Part shown: piece by piece, positions 51,268 to 59,782 of the stretch
Numbering within the stretch: the first letter of the stretch is position 1
How the letters are laid out: each line of letters begins with the position of its first letter
Assembly (NCBI RefSeq): GCF_016862215.1
Contig: NZ_BOMN01000100.1
Coordinates: 1 to 64,000 of the forward strand
Length of the DNA stretch: 64,000 nt
Source of the DNA: Winogradskya humida
Lineage (GTDB): Bacteria; Actinomycetota; Actinomycetes; Mycobacteriales; Micromonosporaceae
Direction of reading: 5' to 3'
The notes under the pieces: generated by a model
Database searches by the model: none
Seen by the model: the letters and a program-made list of their open reading frames with translations, nothing else
Told to the model about the DNA's origin: nothing
Position numbers and translations under genes: made by a program

Positions 51268-52086
51268 CTAACTCAGGAATGATCGGGCGCCGCGCAGGCG
51301 GGTGGCCAGCCGGGATTGGGACAGGGCACAGTCGAGGCGTACGTCCAGGGCGCCCGGGAGGCCCGAAGCCGCGCGCAGGCCGGTGGGCAGGGCCGTTTCG
51401 TCGAGGCCGTCGCGACGGGCGATCAGCACTCCGAGCTCGTGGCGGCTGATCGCGTCGGCACCGGCGAGGTGGTGCATCCCGGAGTACGCCGACCGTGCCA
51501 GCTCCAGCAACGCCCCCGCCAGATCCCCGACATGCACCGGGCACCGCACGTCATCGGTGAACAGCACGCCCTCACGCGCCCCCGAGGCAAGCCCGTGCAC
51601 GGCGATCTCCTGAGGCGACTCCCCGCCGCCGATGATCAATGAGGTGCGGGCGATGACGGCTGCCGGGGCCAGGCCGCGCACGGCGGTTTCGGCTGCGGCC
51701 TTGGCGGCTCCGTACGGTGTGACCGGGTCCGGCGTACACGTCTCGTCATAGCGGGGTGCCCGTCCGGAGAAGACCGCGTCGCTGGAGACGTGCACAAGTC
51801 GCGCGCCGGCACGCACCGCGGCGTCGGCGACGTGCATGCCGCCGTCCGCGGTGGTCGCCCAGTCCGTCTGCAGATAAGCGGCGTTGATGACCACCTGCGG
51901 CCGTACCCGCTCGACCAGTGCCACCGTCGCGGCCCGGTGTCTGATGTCGAGCCCGTGCCATTCGACGCCGGGGATCTCCCGCGGCCCGCTGTGGAACGAC
52001 GCCGTGACCCGGTCCCCCGCGAGCTGCGCCTGCCGGGCGACCTCCCTGCCGAGAAATCCGCTGCCGCCCACCACCAGAAGATCCAT
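51268..52086 (-). CDS. RmlD-like NAD(P)-dependent sugar reductase
   Basis: 272 residues. The start DLLVVGGSGFLGREVARQA is the Rossmann motif; NAAYLQTDWA, VSSDAVFSGRAP and Y-G-A-A-K (catalytic Tyr/Lys) match extended SDR enzymes of the dTDP-4-dehydrorhamnose reductase type. No other dTDP-sugar gene is nearby, so the substrate is uncertain. TACCGT six bases before ATG 52086 suggests a leaderless start. It partly follows the unknown protein on the same strand. Confidence 0.8.
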   Translation of the reverse strand: MDLLVVGGSGFLGREVARQAQLAGDRVTASFHSGPREIPGVEWHGLDIRHRAATVALVERVRPQVVINAAYLQTDWATTADGGMHVADAAVRAGARLVHVSSDAVFSGRAPRYDETCTPDPVTPYGAAKAAAETAVRGLAPAAVIARTSLIIGGGESPQEIAVHGLASGAREGVLFTDDVRCPVHVGDLAGALLELARSAYSGMHHLAGADAISRHELGVLIARRDGLDETALPTGLRAASGLPGALDVRLDCALSQSRLATRLRGARSFLS

Positions 52087-52103
52087 CCGATGACGGTACG
52101 CAC

Positions 52104-52943
52104 TCACGACAACCGTGACACCAGAACGTCAGCGGCCGGGCACGCCGTCTCCCGGGTCGCCTCGACGACATGACTCGTCCCGGGGTTCGGGGCGCCGAGC
52201 GTGAGCGCGATGTCCAGCAGGTCCCGGGCAGCCTCGGAGAACGCGGCGGGGAGGAACGTGAAGGCGTCGCCGCCCTCGTCCAGGATGTCCACCGCGGCCT
52301 CGAACGCGGGTTCCAGGGTGACGCCGCTGTCGCGGAGCATCCGGCCGCCCTGGTTGCTCGCCACATATTGTGGATGCAGCGCGCGGCCGCGGCTCGTGAT
52401 CTGCGCGTCGAAGCTCAGGACGGCGAGGAGCACCGCGCTGCTCTGCACGACGGAATGCCCGAGCCGTACGGCCTGGCGTTTGCTCTCGTACTCGATCAGC
52501 GGCACGATCATCCCGCCGTCGCGGTCCAGCATCCGCCGTGCCAGTGTCCGCCGAGGACCGTGCCCGCCCAGCGCCCCGATCGAGGACAGCGCTCCGATCA
52601 GCGGCGCGGCCGGCCGGGTGTCCGACGACCGCCAGCCCGACCCCCAGGGCAGCGACGAACCCGTCCACCACGACCGCAGCAGCCGCGTCCCGAGCACCGC
52701 CCCGCCGGCCGCCCGCCCGGCCCGGTCCAGCGCCACGGACAGCGAGTCACCCCACTGCGGTCCCGCGTCGAGCCCGCGCGCGGTGAGCACCCGCCACCGC
52801 ACCTCGCGCAGATCCGGATCGTAGAGGCCACCAGCCACCGCGGGGACATCACCGGCCGGCACGACGGGCGCGCCGGCGTCGACCGCTCGTTCGTACGCGG
52901 ATCGCAGGTTCAGAACCGCACGTTCGCTCAGCGCCGGGATCAT
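52104..52943 (-). CDS. Hypothetical protein, 279 residues
   Basis: I do not recognise the family. The protein is soluble-looking with a Trp-rich middle (LLRSWWTGSSLPWGSGW) and a hydrophobic stretch (GHSVVQSSAVLLAVLSFDA) probably too polar for a membrane helix. The C-terminal third has EAAVDILDEGGDAFTFLPA. It is 17 bp upstream of the RmlD-like gene and probably co-transcribed with it. Confidence 0.7.
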   Translation of the reverse strand: MIPALSERAVLNLRSAYERAVDAGAPVVPAGDVPAVAGGLYDPDLREVRWRVLTARGLDAGPQWGDSLSVALDRAGRAAGGAVLGTRLLRSWWTGSSLPWGSGWRSSDTRPAAPLIGALSSIGALGGHGPRRTLARRMLDRDGGMIVPLIEYESKRQAVRLGHSVVQSSAVLLAVLSFDAQITSRGRALHPQYVASNQGGRMLRDSGVTLEPAFEAAVDILDEGGDAFTFLPAAFSEAARDLLDIALTLGAPNPGTSHVVEATRETACPAADVLVSRLS

Positions 52944-53003
52944 CAGGAAACTCTCAGCCTCCAGAACGTTGCAGCTTCAACCGTCGGGGGAAAGAGTGGA
53001 ACC

Positions 53004-53234
53004 ATGCCGACGACCGTGAAGCGCCTCGCCATCGGGCTCACCTCCCTCACCGCCATCGTCGCGGGCTTCGGCATCGCGGCCACCCCACCGGGCTCCCTCG
53101 CCGCCGTCCCGTCGAGCAGCACCACGGCCACCGCGCCGAGCACCGCCGCCGCCATGACAGAGACCGAGCCTGACCCATCGACAAACCTGACGATCCGGCT
53201 GGAACCGCTCACCTCCACGGCGAAGGACTGCTGA
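53004..53234 (+). CDS. Small secreted Ser/Thr-rich protein
   Basis: 76 residues. A signal peptide (VKRLAIGLTSLTAIVAGFGI, cleavage likely near LAA) is followed by a Ser/Thr/Ala/Pro-rich chain ending in a single cysteine two codons from... the end (KDC). GGGGGAAAG lies upstream of the ATG. Family not recognised. The 3' end carries a 15-bp tandem repeat that includes the stop codon. Confidence 0.5.
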   Translation: MPTTVKRLAIGLTSLTAIVAGFGIAATPPGSLAAVPSSSTTATAPSTAAAMTETEPDPSTNLTIRLEPLTSTAKDC

Positions 53235-53266
53235 GCGAGGGACTGCTGAGTGAAGGACTGCTAGCC
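53222..53266. repeat. 15-bp triplicate at converging gene ends
   Basis: GAAGGACTGCTGAGC, GAGGGACTGCTGAGT and GAAGGACTGCTAGCC follow each other from 53222 to 53266. The first holds the stop of the small secreted protein and the third the stop of the convergent MarR gene. Confidence 0.85.
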
Positions 53267-53743
53267 GCGCACGTCGTCGTGGTGCGCCCGGAGCGCATCG
53301 TCCATCCCGGCCAGAAACCGCTGCACGGTCGCCAGTTCGTCGTCGGTGAAATCCTTCATGACCTGATCGGTACGCTGCCCGAGCGGCCCGAAGAACGTCC
53401 GCGCGAGCGCCATCCCCGGCTCCCCGTAGCGAAGATGCACCACCCGCCGGTCACTGCTCTCCCGGCTGCGGCGCAGATGCCCGGCCCGCTCGAGCCGGTC
53501 GATCGCGGCGGTGGTCGCGCCGGACGAGAGCCCCAGCTCCTCCCCCAGCCGCCCCGGTGTCAGCGGATCGCCGCGGCCCTCGCCGTGCATGACCGCGATC
53601 AGCGCCTGCAGATCCGTGTGGTGCAAACCGTTGCGCTGCGCGAATGCCTGCCCGACGTGCTGGGCGCGGACGCTGTAGGAGCGCAGGAGGTTGACGATTT
53701 CCTCGCGGAGGAGGTCCCGCTTCGTCTCTCGCGCCCGGTACAC
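53261..53743 (-). CDS. MarR-family regulator
   Basis: 160 residues from a GTG at 53743. The winged helix reads LTPGRLGEELGLSSGATTAA with wing SRESSDRRVVHLRYG. It diverges from the MMPL gene across 79 bp that contain palindromic sites, so it likely represses the MMPL exporter and itself. Confidence 0.9.
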   Translation of the reverse strand: MYRARETKRDLLREEIVNLLRSYSVRAQHVGQAFAQRNGLHHTDLQALIAVMHGEGRGDPLTPGRLGEELGLSSGATTAAIDRLERAGHLRRSRESSDRRVVHLRYGEPGMALARTFFGPLGQRTDQVMKDFTDDELATVQRFLAGMDDALRAHHDDVRG

Positions 53744-53781
53744 GTACCCCAGTGTTGCAGATTGTGGTCCGCTCAGTAAGA

Positions 53782-53814
53782 CTCTCGATGGTCGAGATAC
53801 TTTGCCATCGAGAG
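53782..53814. promoter_or_regulatory. Palindromic operator before the MMPL gene
   Basis: CTCTCGATGG (53782-53791) and CCATCGAGAG (53805-53814) are perfect complements, and TCTCGA-TGG-TCGAGA (53783-53797) is a second palindrome inside. The right arm overlaps the GAGAGGA ribosome binding site of the MMPL gene, so binding would block expression directly. Confidence 0.75.
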
Positions 53815-53822
53815 GATTTGTC

Positions 53823-55835
53823 GTGTTGCGAACCCTGACCGGACGGCTGACGGCCTGGCTGGTGCTGGCCGTCGCCCTGCTCGCGGCGGGGGCGGTGCTC
53901 GGCTTCTCCGGCTCGGTCCGCACCTCGAACGACCCCACCGCGGTCCTGCCCGGCGGCGCCGAGTCGACCCGGGTCGCCGCGATCGAGCGGCAGCTGCCCT
54001 CGGGGCAGAGCAATCCCGCGCTGATCGTCTACAGCCGCGACGGCGGCGCCCTGACCGCCGCCGACCAGGCGAAGATCGCCGCTGACGCCACGGCGCTCCA
54101 GGGACAGCCGGTCTACTCGCAGAACAAGGACGCGGCCCTGGTCGCCGTGGACCTGCCCGCGAACCTGCCGGCCGACGAGCTCATCGACCGGGTCGCGCAG
54201 TTGCGGGCGAGTGCCGCGCAGGGGCTGCCGGACGGCCTGACCGCGCAGGTGACCGGGGGTGCGGGCTTCGCGGCCGACATCGCCGACAGTTTCACGGGCG
54301 CCAACACGAACCTGCTCCTCGTCACGGTTGTCGTGGTGGCGGTGCTGCTGCTCGTCACGTACCGGAGCCCGCTTCTCTGGCTTGTGCCCCTGATCGTGGT
54401 CGGCGTCGCCGACCGGGTGGCCAGTGGCCTGATCGCCGTGCTCTCGCGGCACACGGACCTGACCGTGGGTGACTCGACCGTCGGCATCGTCACCGTCCTG
54501 GTGTTCGGCGCGGGAACCGACTACGCGCTGTTGCTCATCTCCCGTTACCGCGAGGAGTTGCACCTGCACGAGGACCGCCGCGAGGCGATGCGCCGGGCCC
54601 TGCGCGGCGCCGGGCCGGCCGTGATCGCCAGCGCAGCGACCGTCGTGCTCAGCCTGCTGACCCTGCTGCTGGCCAGCCTCGGTGACACGGTCGCACTCGG
54701 CGTCACCGCGGCGCTCGGCATCGGCGTGGCCGCGCTCTTCGCCCTGGTCGTGCTCCCGCCCGCGCTGGTGGTCTGCGGCCGCGGCCTGTTCTGGCCGTTC
54801 ATCCCCCGCGTCGGCGACGAGCTCAGACACGGTCTGTGGTCGAGGGTCGGTAACGCTGTGGCACGGCGCCCCGGGCTGGTCACCGTCGTGTCCATCGTGA
54901 TCCTCGGCGCGCTCTCCGCGGGCATCCCCGGCACCCAGCTCGGCCTGTCGCAGACCGAGCAGTTCCGGGTCAAGGCCGAGTCCGTCGAGGGTCTCGACAC
55001 GCTGAGCCGCTCGTTCCCCGCCGGCGCCGCGGACCCGGCCGTCGTGCTCACCGACCCCGCGCACGCCCAGGAGGTCCTCGCCGCCGTCACCGCGACCGCG
55101 GGCGTCGCCCAGGCCAGGATCGCCGAGCAGACCGCCACGGTGGTCCGGATCGCCGCGACCCTCACGGCCGCACCCGACACCCCCGAAAGCTACGAATCCA
55201 TCCGTACGCTCAGAGCGGACCTCCCCGCCGGTGCGCTCGTCGGTGGCAGCGTGGCGACCGCGCTCGACAAACGGGACGCGTCACGCCACGACCTCAAGGT
55301 CATCGTCCCGGTCATCCTGCTCATCGTGCTGCTGGTCCTCGGCGTGCTGCTGCGCGCGGCGGTCGCGGCGGTGCTGCTCATCGTCACCGTGATCGCGAGT
55401 TTCGGGGCAGCGCTGGGCGCCGGATCGCTGCTTTTCCGCACCGTTCTCGGATATCCGGGACTCGACAACCAGGTCCCGCTGTACTCGTTCCTGTTCCTCG
55501 TCGCGCTCGGCGTCGACTACAACATCTTCCTGGTGACAAGAGCCAGAGAAGAAGCCGCCCATCGGGGTACGCGCGACGGAATGGTGCACGCCCTGGCCGC
55601 CACCGGTGCGGTGATCACGAGTGCGGGCATCCTGCTGGCCGCGGTCTTCGGGGTGCTCGGGGTGCTGCCGATCATCACGCTCACCCAGATCGGCGTCATC
55701 GTCGGGGTGGGTGTGCTGCTCGATACGCTGCTCGTGCGTACGGTGCTGGTCCCGGCCCTGGCCACCCTCCTGGGTGACCGGTTCTGGTGGCCCGCGCGCC
55801 CCGCGGCCCTTGCCGGAACCCCCTCCGATGACTGA
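53823..55835 (+). CDS. MMPL-family (RND-type) transporter
   Basis: 670 residues from a GTG at 53823. Twelve predicted membrane segments lie in two halves, each with a large extracytoplasmic loop after the first helix. Characteristic motifs GAGTDYALLLISRYREEL and GVDYNIFLVTRAREEA mark the fourth helices, with the Asp/Tyr pair used for proton coupling. MMPL proteins export lipids or drugs; MarR control favours efflux of a toxic compound. About 130 bp after the stop hold nothing recognisable. Confidence 0.9.
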   Translation: MLRTLTGRLTAWLVLAVALLAAGAVLGFSGSVRTSNDPTAVLPGGAESTRVAAIERQLPSGQSNPALIVYSRDGGALTAADQAKIAADATALQGQPVYSQNKDAALVAVDLPANLPADELIDRVAQLRASAAQGLPDGLTAQVTGGAGFAADIADSFTGANTNLLLVTVVVVAVLLLVTYRSPLLWLVPLIVVGVADRVASGLIAVLSRHTDLTVGDSTVGIVTVLVFGAGTDYALLLISRYREELHLHEDRREAMRRALRGAGPAVIASAATVVLSLLTLLLASLGDTVALGVTAALGIGVAALFALVVLPPALVVCGRGLFWPFIPRVGDELRHGLWSRVGNAVARRPGLVTVVSIVILGALSAGIPGTQLGLSQTEQFRVKAESVEGLDTLSRSFPAGAADPAVVLTDPAHAQEVLAAVTATAGVAQARIAEQTATVVRIAATLTAAPDTPESYESIRTLRADLPAGALVGGSVATALDKRDASRHDLKVIVPVILLIVLLVLGVLLRAAVAAVLLIVTVIASFGAALGAGSLLFRTVLGYPGLDNQVPLYSFLFLVALGVDYNIFLVTRAREEAAHRGTRDGMVHALAATGAVITSAGILLAAVFGVLGVLPIITLTQIGVIVGVGVLLDTLLVRTVLVPALATLLGDRFWWPARPAALAGTPSDD

Positions 55836-55999
55836 TGCTGATCACCCTCGCGTGCGCATCCCGCGAGAAAAAGTTCGCCCGGCGTTGAACCCTTCGGATC
55901 AGCCGAACGGATGATGCCCGCGGGTCGGGCGGGCTCACATATTTCTTCTTTAATTTACGCCTAAGAATGCATAAAGGTTCTGGCGTGAAATGGCTTTCC

Positions 56000-56081
56000 G
56001 GCTCCCGGACCCTTACCGTTCGGGAGCCAGCTCATATGGGGCCCGTAAGGGCGTCAGCAATCCTGGAAAAGGTTGCTGACG
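56000..56081 (+). promoter_or_regulatory. Structured 5' leader of the wall-protein gene
   Basis: Two hairpins precede the gene: GGCTCCCG (56000-56007) with CGGGAGCC (56021-56028), and CGTCAGCAA (56052-56060) with TTGCTGACG (56073-56081), the latter extended by CCT/AGG across a bulge. The sequence just upstream (about 55937-55975) is AT-rich and probably holds the promoter. It does not match the ydaO (c-di-AMP) or cobalamin riboswitch sequences I know. Confidence 0.55.
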
Positions 56082-56113
56082 ATGAGCGAAAGACTACAGA
56101 AGAGGTATCACCC

Positions 56114-57781
56114 ATGCGAAGGTCGTCTTCCCGCCGGGCCGCTACCCGCCGCGGCCCCGACCGTCGTCTCATCGCCGGCGCCGCGGTCCTCGTGGCGATC
56201 GGCGGTGTCATCGGCTTCACCCAGTTCGCCAACGCGGACGAGACCAAGGTCGCCGCGTGCTCCGCCCCGGCCGCCGCCTCGTCGCAGGAGCCGGGCGGCG
56301 CGAAGAGCGCCACCGACCCGAAGGTCGGCGACTACGTCGACAAGAACGGCAAGCTGCAGCACAAGGGCGACGGGCAGCTGGCCAAGGGCGAGAAGGCCCC
56401 CGAGCCGGAACCGGTTGCCGAGTGCACCGAGGGCGCGACCATCAAGAAGACGGTCAACGGCCTCGAGATCCTCGAGAACACCTGCGAGAACACCAAGCTC
56501 GCGGCGCACACCGGCTTCCAGGACGGCGACCGCTGCGTCTCCACCGAGTTCGGTGAGGTCGGCGAGGCGGCGAAGAACCCCACGCTGCTGATCACGGACT
56601 CCCCCGAGCAGGTCACCGTGGGCCAGCCCTTCACGCTGAAGGTCAGCACCCGCAACCTGGTCCGCGACCGCTTCCTCGCCGCCGGTCAGGGTGGCTACTA
56701 CGTGGAGAGCTCCGTTCTCAACGCCGAGGGCCTGGTCCGCGGCCACTTCCACACCGCCTGCCGGATGCTGGAGAGCACCACCGAGGCCGTCGACCCCTCG
56801 CCGGTCCCGGCGTTCTTCGTGGCCACCGAGGACGGCAAGGGCGGCGCGGCCCCCGACACCGTGACGATCCAGGTCCCCGGCCTGCCGCAGGAGGGCACCG
56901 CCCAGTGCGCCTCGTGGGCCGGTGACGGCTCGCACCGCGTGCCGATGATGCAGCGCGCCAACGAGACCCCCGCCATCGACGCGGTCCGCCTCAAGGTCAA
57001 CGCCGCCGCGGGCGGCGGCAACGGCGACGACCAGGGCGACGACGGTGACGACCAGGGCAACGGTGGCAACAACGGTGGCGGCAACAACAACGGCGGTGGC
57101 AACAACAACGGGGGCGGGAACAACAACGGCGGCGGCGACAACGCCGGTGGCGGTAACGGTGCCGAGCAGCCGGATCCGGCTGAGAGCAGCGCCGCACCGG
57201 AGACCGAGACCGGCACCACGCCGCCGAAGTCCCCGACCGTGACCATCCCGCCGACGACGAAGCCCGCCACGGGCACCGACGGCCAGGCCGAGTCGACCAG
57301 CTCCCCCAGGCCGACGAAGACCACGGTCAAACCGACGACCAAGGCGCCGGCCGACAGCGACGACTCTTCCAGCGGTGGCTCGACCAGCGGTGACTCGGGC
57401 GACAACGGCTCGGGCGACAACGGCTCGGACAACAGCGGCTCGGGCGACAGCGGCTCGTCGGGCGACAGCGGCTCGTCGGGCGAGGCCGAGGAGGAGACCC
57501 CGGCGCAGAACGTGCAGGGGAACAAGACCTCGACGCCGAAGCCGGGCAAGTCCTCCGCGGCGGCGACCACCGGTGACTCCTCGGACGACGACGGTGCCCC
57601 CGACGCGGTCGCCCCGACCGCGCAGCACCTCGAGGACGAGGACATCCAGGCGTCGAACGAGAACAAGCTCGCCCTCACCGGCGCCAACGTCATGACGGCC
57701 GTGCTCGGCGGCGCCGTCCTGATCCTGGCCGGCTTCCTGGTCCTCAGCGTCACCCGGCGCCGGCGCTCCGGCGGCCAGTAG
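56114..57781 (+). CDS. LAXTG sortase-anchored cell-wall protein
   Basis: 555 residues from ATG 56114. It has an Arg-rich N-terminus with signal peptide (LIAGAAVLVAIGGVIGFTQF), a ~270-residue folded domain with six or so Cys (ECTEGATIKKTV, TCENTK, HFHTACRML), a Gly/Asn repeat tract (GGGNNN about 350-375), a Thr/Pro/Ser/Asp-rich stalk, then the sorting signal L-A-L-T-G, a membrane helix and Arg tail (VTRRRRSGGQ). L-A-x-T-G is the class E sortase site of actinomycetes. The folded domain is not recognised. A surface role is clear; ligand unknown. Confidence 0.85.
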   Translation: MRRSSSRRAATRRGPDRRLIAGAAVLVAIGGVIGFTQFANADETKVAACSAPAAASSQEPGGAKSATDPKVGDYVDKNGKLQHKGDGQLAKGEKAPEPEPVAECTEGATIKKTVNGLEILENTCENTKLAAHTGFQDGDRCVSTEFGEVGEAAKNPTLLITDSPEQVTVGQPFTLKVSTRNLVRDRFLAAGQGGYYVESSVLNAEGLVRGHFHTACRMLESTTEAVDPSPVPAFFVATEDGKGGAAPDTVTIQVPGLPQEGTAQCASWAGDGSHRVPMMQRANETPAIDAVRLKVNAAAGGGNGDDQGDDGDDQGNGGNNGGGNNNGGGNNNGGGNNNGGGDNAGGGNGAEQPDPAESSAAPETETGTTPPKSPTVTIPPTTKPATGTDGQAESTSSPRPTKTTVKPTTKAPADSDDSSSGGSTSGDSGDNGSGDNGSDNSGSGDSGSSGDSGSSGEAEEETPAQNVQGNKTSTPKPGKSSAAATTGDSSDDDGAPDAVAPTAQHLEDEDIQASNENKLALTGANVMTAVLGGAVLILAGFLVLSVTRRRRSGGQ

Positions 57782-57802
57782 GCACCAGCGAGTTCCAGCA
57801 TC

Positions 57803-57837
57803 CCGGCCCGGGTCGTCCACGTGACGGCCCGGGCCGG
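57803..57837 (+). terminator. Terminator after the wall-protein gene
   Basis: CCGGCCCGGG (57803-57812) pairs with CCCGGGCCGG (57828-57837), loop of 15 bases, followed by TTTCC. Confidence 0.8.
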
Positions 57838-57893
57838 TTTCCGTCCGAATGAGACATGGCATTTGCGCTGGTGGATTGGTAGGTTCCCAGCGC

Positions 57894-58493
57894 ATGGAAG
57901 CCTTCGATCAACTCGCCGAGCTCTACCAGGGCGAGCACAGCCACAATCCCTTCCAGGCCGCCCTCGTCGAGCGGATCGCCGCGCAGCTGCCCCCGAGCGC
58001 GATCCTCGACCTCGGCTGCGGCACCGGCGTGCCCACCGCGAAACTGCTCACCGGGGCAGGCCACCGCGTCATCGGTGTCGACATCGCCGAGGGCATGCTG
58101 CGCCTGGCCCGCGAGCAGGTCCCGCAGGCCGAGTTCCGGCACGCCGACATCCGCGAGCTCCCCGACGACTACGGCCCGTTCGGCGCGGTCACCGCGTTCT
58201 TCTCCCTGCTGATGCTCAGCCGCGCCGACATCGAGAAGACCCTGGCCCGCATCACCGGCTGGCTCGAGCCCGGTGGCCTGTTCGCCCTGGGCATGGTCAA
58301 CCTCGACGCCGACAGCCTCCCCGTCGAGTTCCTCGGCGTACCCGTCCACGTCACCGGCTACCCCCAGGACCAGCTCGCCGCCAAACTCACCGAGGCCGGC
58401 TTCACCCTCGACAGCATCGAAACCGTCGACTTCACCCCGGCCGGCGGCCCGCCGGAGAGCCAGATCTTCGCCCTGGCCCGGCTCAGCGCATAA
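57894..58493 (+). CDS. Class I SAM-dependent methyltransferase
   Basis: 199 residues. Motif I ILDLGCGTGVPTAKLL, acidic strand-2 end VIGVDIAEGM and motif III-like HADIRELPDDY are typical of small-molecule methyltransferases. Substrate unknown. TAGGTT lies eight bases before ATG 57894, a slightly long leaderless spacing. An upstream in-frame ATG at 57849 would add 15 unlikely residues. Confidence 0.85.
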   Translation: MEAFDQLAELYQGEHSHNPFQAALVERIAAQLPPSAILDLGCGTGVPTAKLLTGAGHRVIGVDIAEGMLRLAREQVPQAEFRHADIRELPDDYGPFGAVTAFFSLLMLSRADIEKTLARITGWLEPGGLFALGMVNLDADSLPVEFLGVPVHVTGYPQDQLAAKLTEAGFTLDSIETVDFTPAGGPPESQIFALARLSA

Positions 58494-58502
58494 CCTGCGC
58501 GG

Positions 58503-58817
58503 ATGCGTGACGAATACGACGAGACGGCTCCGGGTGTCTGGACCTGGCTGCAGGCCTGGTACGCGACCCAGTGCAACGGCGACTGGGAGCACGAGTTCGG
58601 GATCCGGATCGAAACCCTCGACAACCCGGGCTGGACCATCGTGATCGACCTCGGCGACACCGCGCTGGAGGACAAACCGTACGAGCGGCAGGAGATTCAC
58701 CGCAGCGAGCACGACTGGATCTTCACCCGCGTCGAGTCACGTCAGTTCACGGCGTCCTGCGGGCCGCTGAACCTCGGCGAGGTGCTGCACCTTTTCCGCT
58801 GCTGGATCACGGGGTGA
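58503..58817 (+). CDS. Imm53-family immunity protein
   Basis: 104 residues. LQAWYATQCNGDWEHEFGIR and ETLDNPGWTIVIDLGDT are the hallmark stretches of immunity protein family 53, which neutralises toxins of polymorphic toxin systems. No toxin gene adjoins, so this is an orphan immunity gene or a repurposed one. TAACCT six bases before the ATG (its TAA is the stop of the preceding methyltransferase) indicates a leaderless transcript. Confidence 0.85.
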   Translation: MRDEYDETAPGVWTWLQAWYATQCNGDWEHEFGIRIETLDNPGWTIVIDLGDTALEDKPYERQEIHRSEHDWIFTRVESRQFTASCGPLNLGEVLHLFRCWITG

Positions 58818-59751
58818 GGCCGCGGAACGTGCGGCGGTAGGTTTCCGGGGGTACGCCGAGCTGCCCGCTGAAGTGGCGGCGCAGGGTGGTGGCGGTGCCC
58901 ATGCCCGTACGGGTGGCGATCTGCTCGATGGTCAGCGACGTGGTTTCCAGGAGTTCCTGGGCCAGGCGGATGCGCTGGGTGTGCAGCCAGCGCAGCGGGC
59001 TCATGCCGGTGACGGCGGTGAAGTGGCGGGCCAGGGTGCGCGGGCTCATCCGGGCCTCGCGGGCCAGGTCACGCACCGTGGTGGGCCGGTCGAGGCGGTC
59101 GAGGGCCCAGGGCAGGACGTCGCCCAGGACGTGGCCGGCGCCGTGGGCGACCGCGGCCGGGATGAACTGCGCCTGGCCGCCGGGGCGGTGCGGCGGGACC
59201 ACCAGGGTGCGGGCGAGGGTGTTGGCGACGGCGGTGCCGTGGTCCTGGCGTACGAGATGCAGGCAGAGATCCATGCCCGCGGCCTTGCCCGCGGAGGTGA
59301 GGACGTCGGTGTCGTCGACGTAGAGGACGTCCGGGTCGACCCGCACCGCCGGATATCTGCGCTGCATGAGGGCGGTGTGCGCCCAGTGGGTGGTGGCGCG
59401 GCGGCCGTCGAGCAGCCCCGCCTCGGCCAGCACGAACGCGCCCGTGCACAGCGACGCCACCCGCGCACCCGCGGCGTGGGCGGCGCGGACGGCGGCGACC
59501 AGGGCGGGCGGCGGGGGCACCTCCGCGTCCCGGCACGACGGGACGATCACGGTGTCCGCCTCGGACAACGCGTCGAGACCGCGGCCGATGCCGGCGTTCA
59601 GCCAGCCGCCGACCCTCGCACCGTCGTCGCCGCAGATCATGAACGAATACCACGGGTCGGCCAGCTCGCGGTCCACGCCGAACACCTCGCACGCCGCGGC
59701 CAGCTCGAACAGGGGCGTGCCGTCGGTGACGGCGAGGGCAACCGAGTGCAT
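58807..59751 (-). CDS. GlxA-type AraC-family regulator
   Basis: 314 residues. The N-terminal DJ-1/PfpI-like domain (about 1-190) has ASLCTGAFVLAEAGLLDGRR with the cysteine of the nucleophile elbow. The C-terminal AraC domain has ARHFTAVTGMSPLRWLHTQR and LTIEQIATRTGMGTATTLRR. It converges on the Imm53 gene with an 11-bp overlap. A 23-bp sequence beginning at its start codon recurs before the gene at 62887, a possible binding site. TACAGT seven bases before the ATG suggests a leaderless start. Confidence 0.9.
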   Translation of the reverse strand: MHSVALAVTDGTPLFELAAACEVFGVDRELADPWYSFMICGDDGARVGGWLNAGIGRGLDALSEADTVIVPSCRDAEVPPPPALVAAVRAAHAAGARVASLCTGAFVLAEAGLLDGRRATTHWAHTALMQRRYPAVRVDPDVLYVDDTDVLTSAGKAAGMDLCLHLVRQDHGTAVANTLARTLVVPPHRPGGQAQFIPAAVAHGAGHVLGDVLPWALDRLDRPTTVRDLAREARMSPRTLARHFTAVTGMSPLRWLHTQRIRLAQELLETTSLTIEQIATRTGMGTATTLRRHFSGQLGVPPETYRRTFRGLTP

Positions 59752-59773
59752 GTCCGAAACTGTACGGGTGACG
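59751..59773. promoter_or_regulatory. 23-bp motif, copy at the GlxA/AraC gene start
   Basis: TGTCCGAAACTGTACGGGT followed by GACG. It matches 62816-62838 at 22 of 23 positions. On the minus strand it contains the -10-like TACAGT of the regulator gene. Confidence 0.65.
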
Positions 59774-59782
59774 GCGTAGACG

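Noticed and set aside
55967..56113. c-di-AMP (ydaO) riboswitch before the wall-protein gene
   Set aside because: The leader is structured, but the conserved GGGGAA and GTGAATC-type elements are missing.
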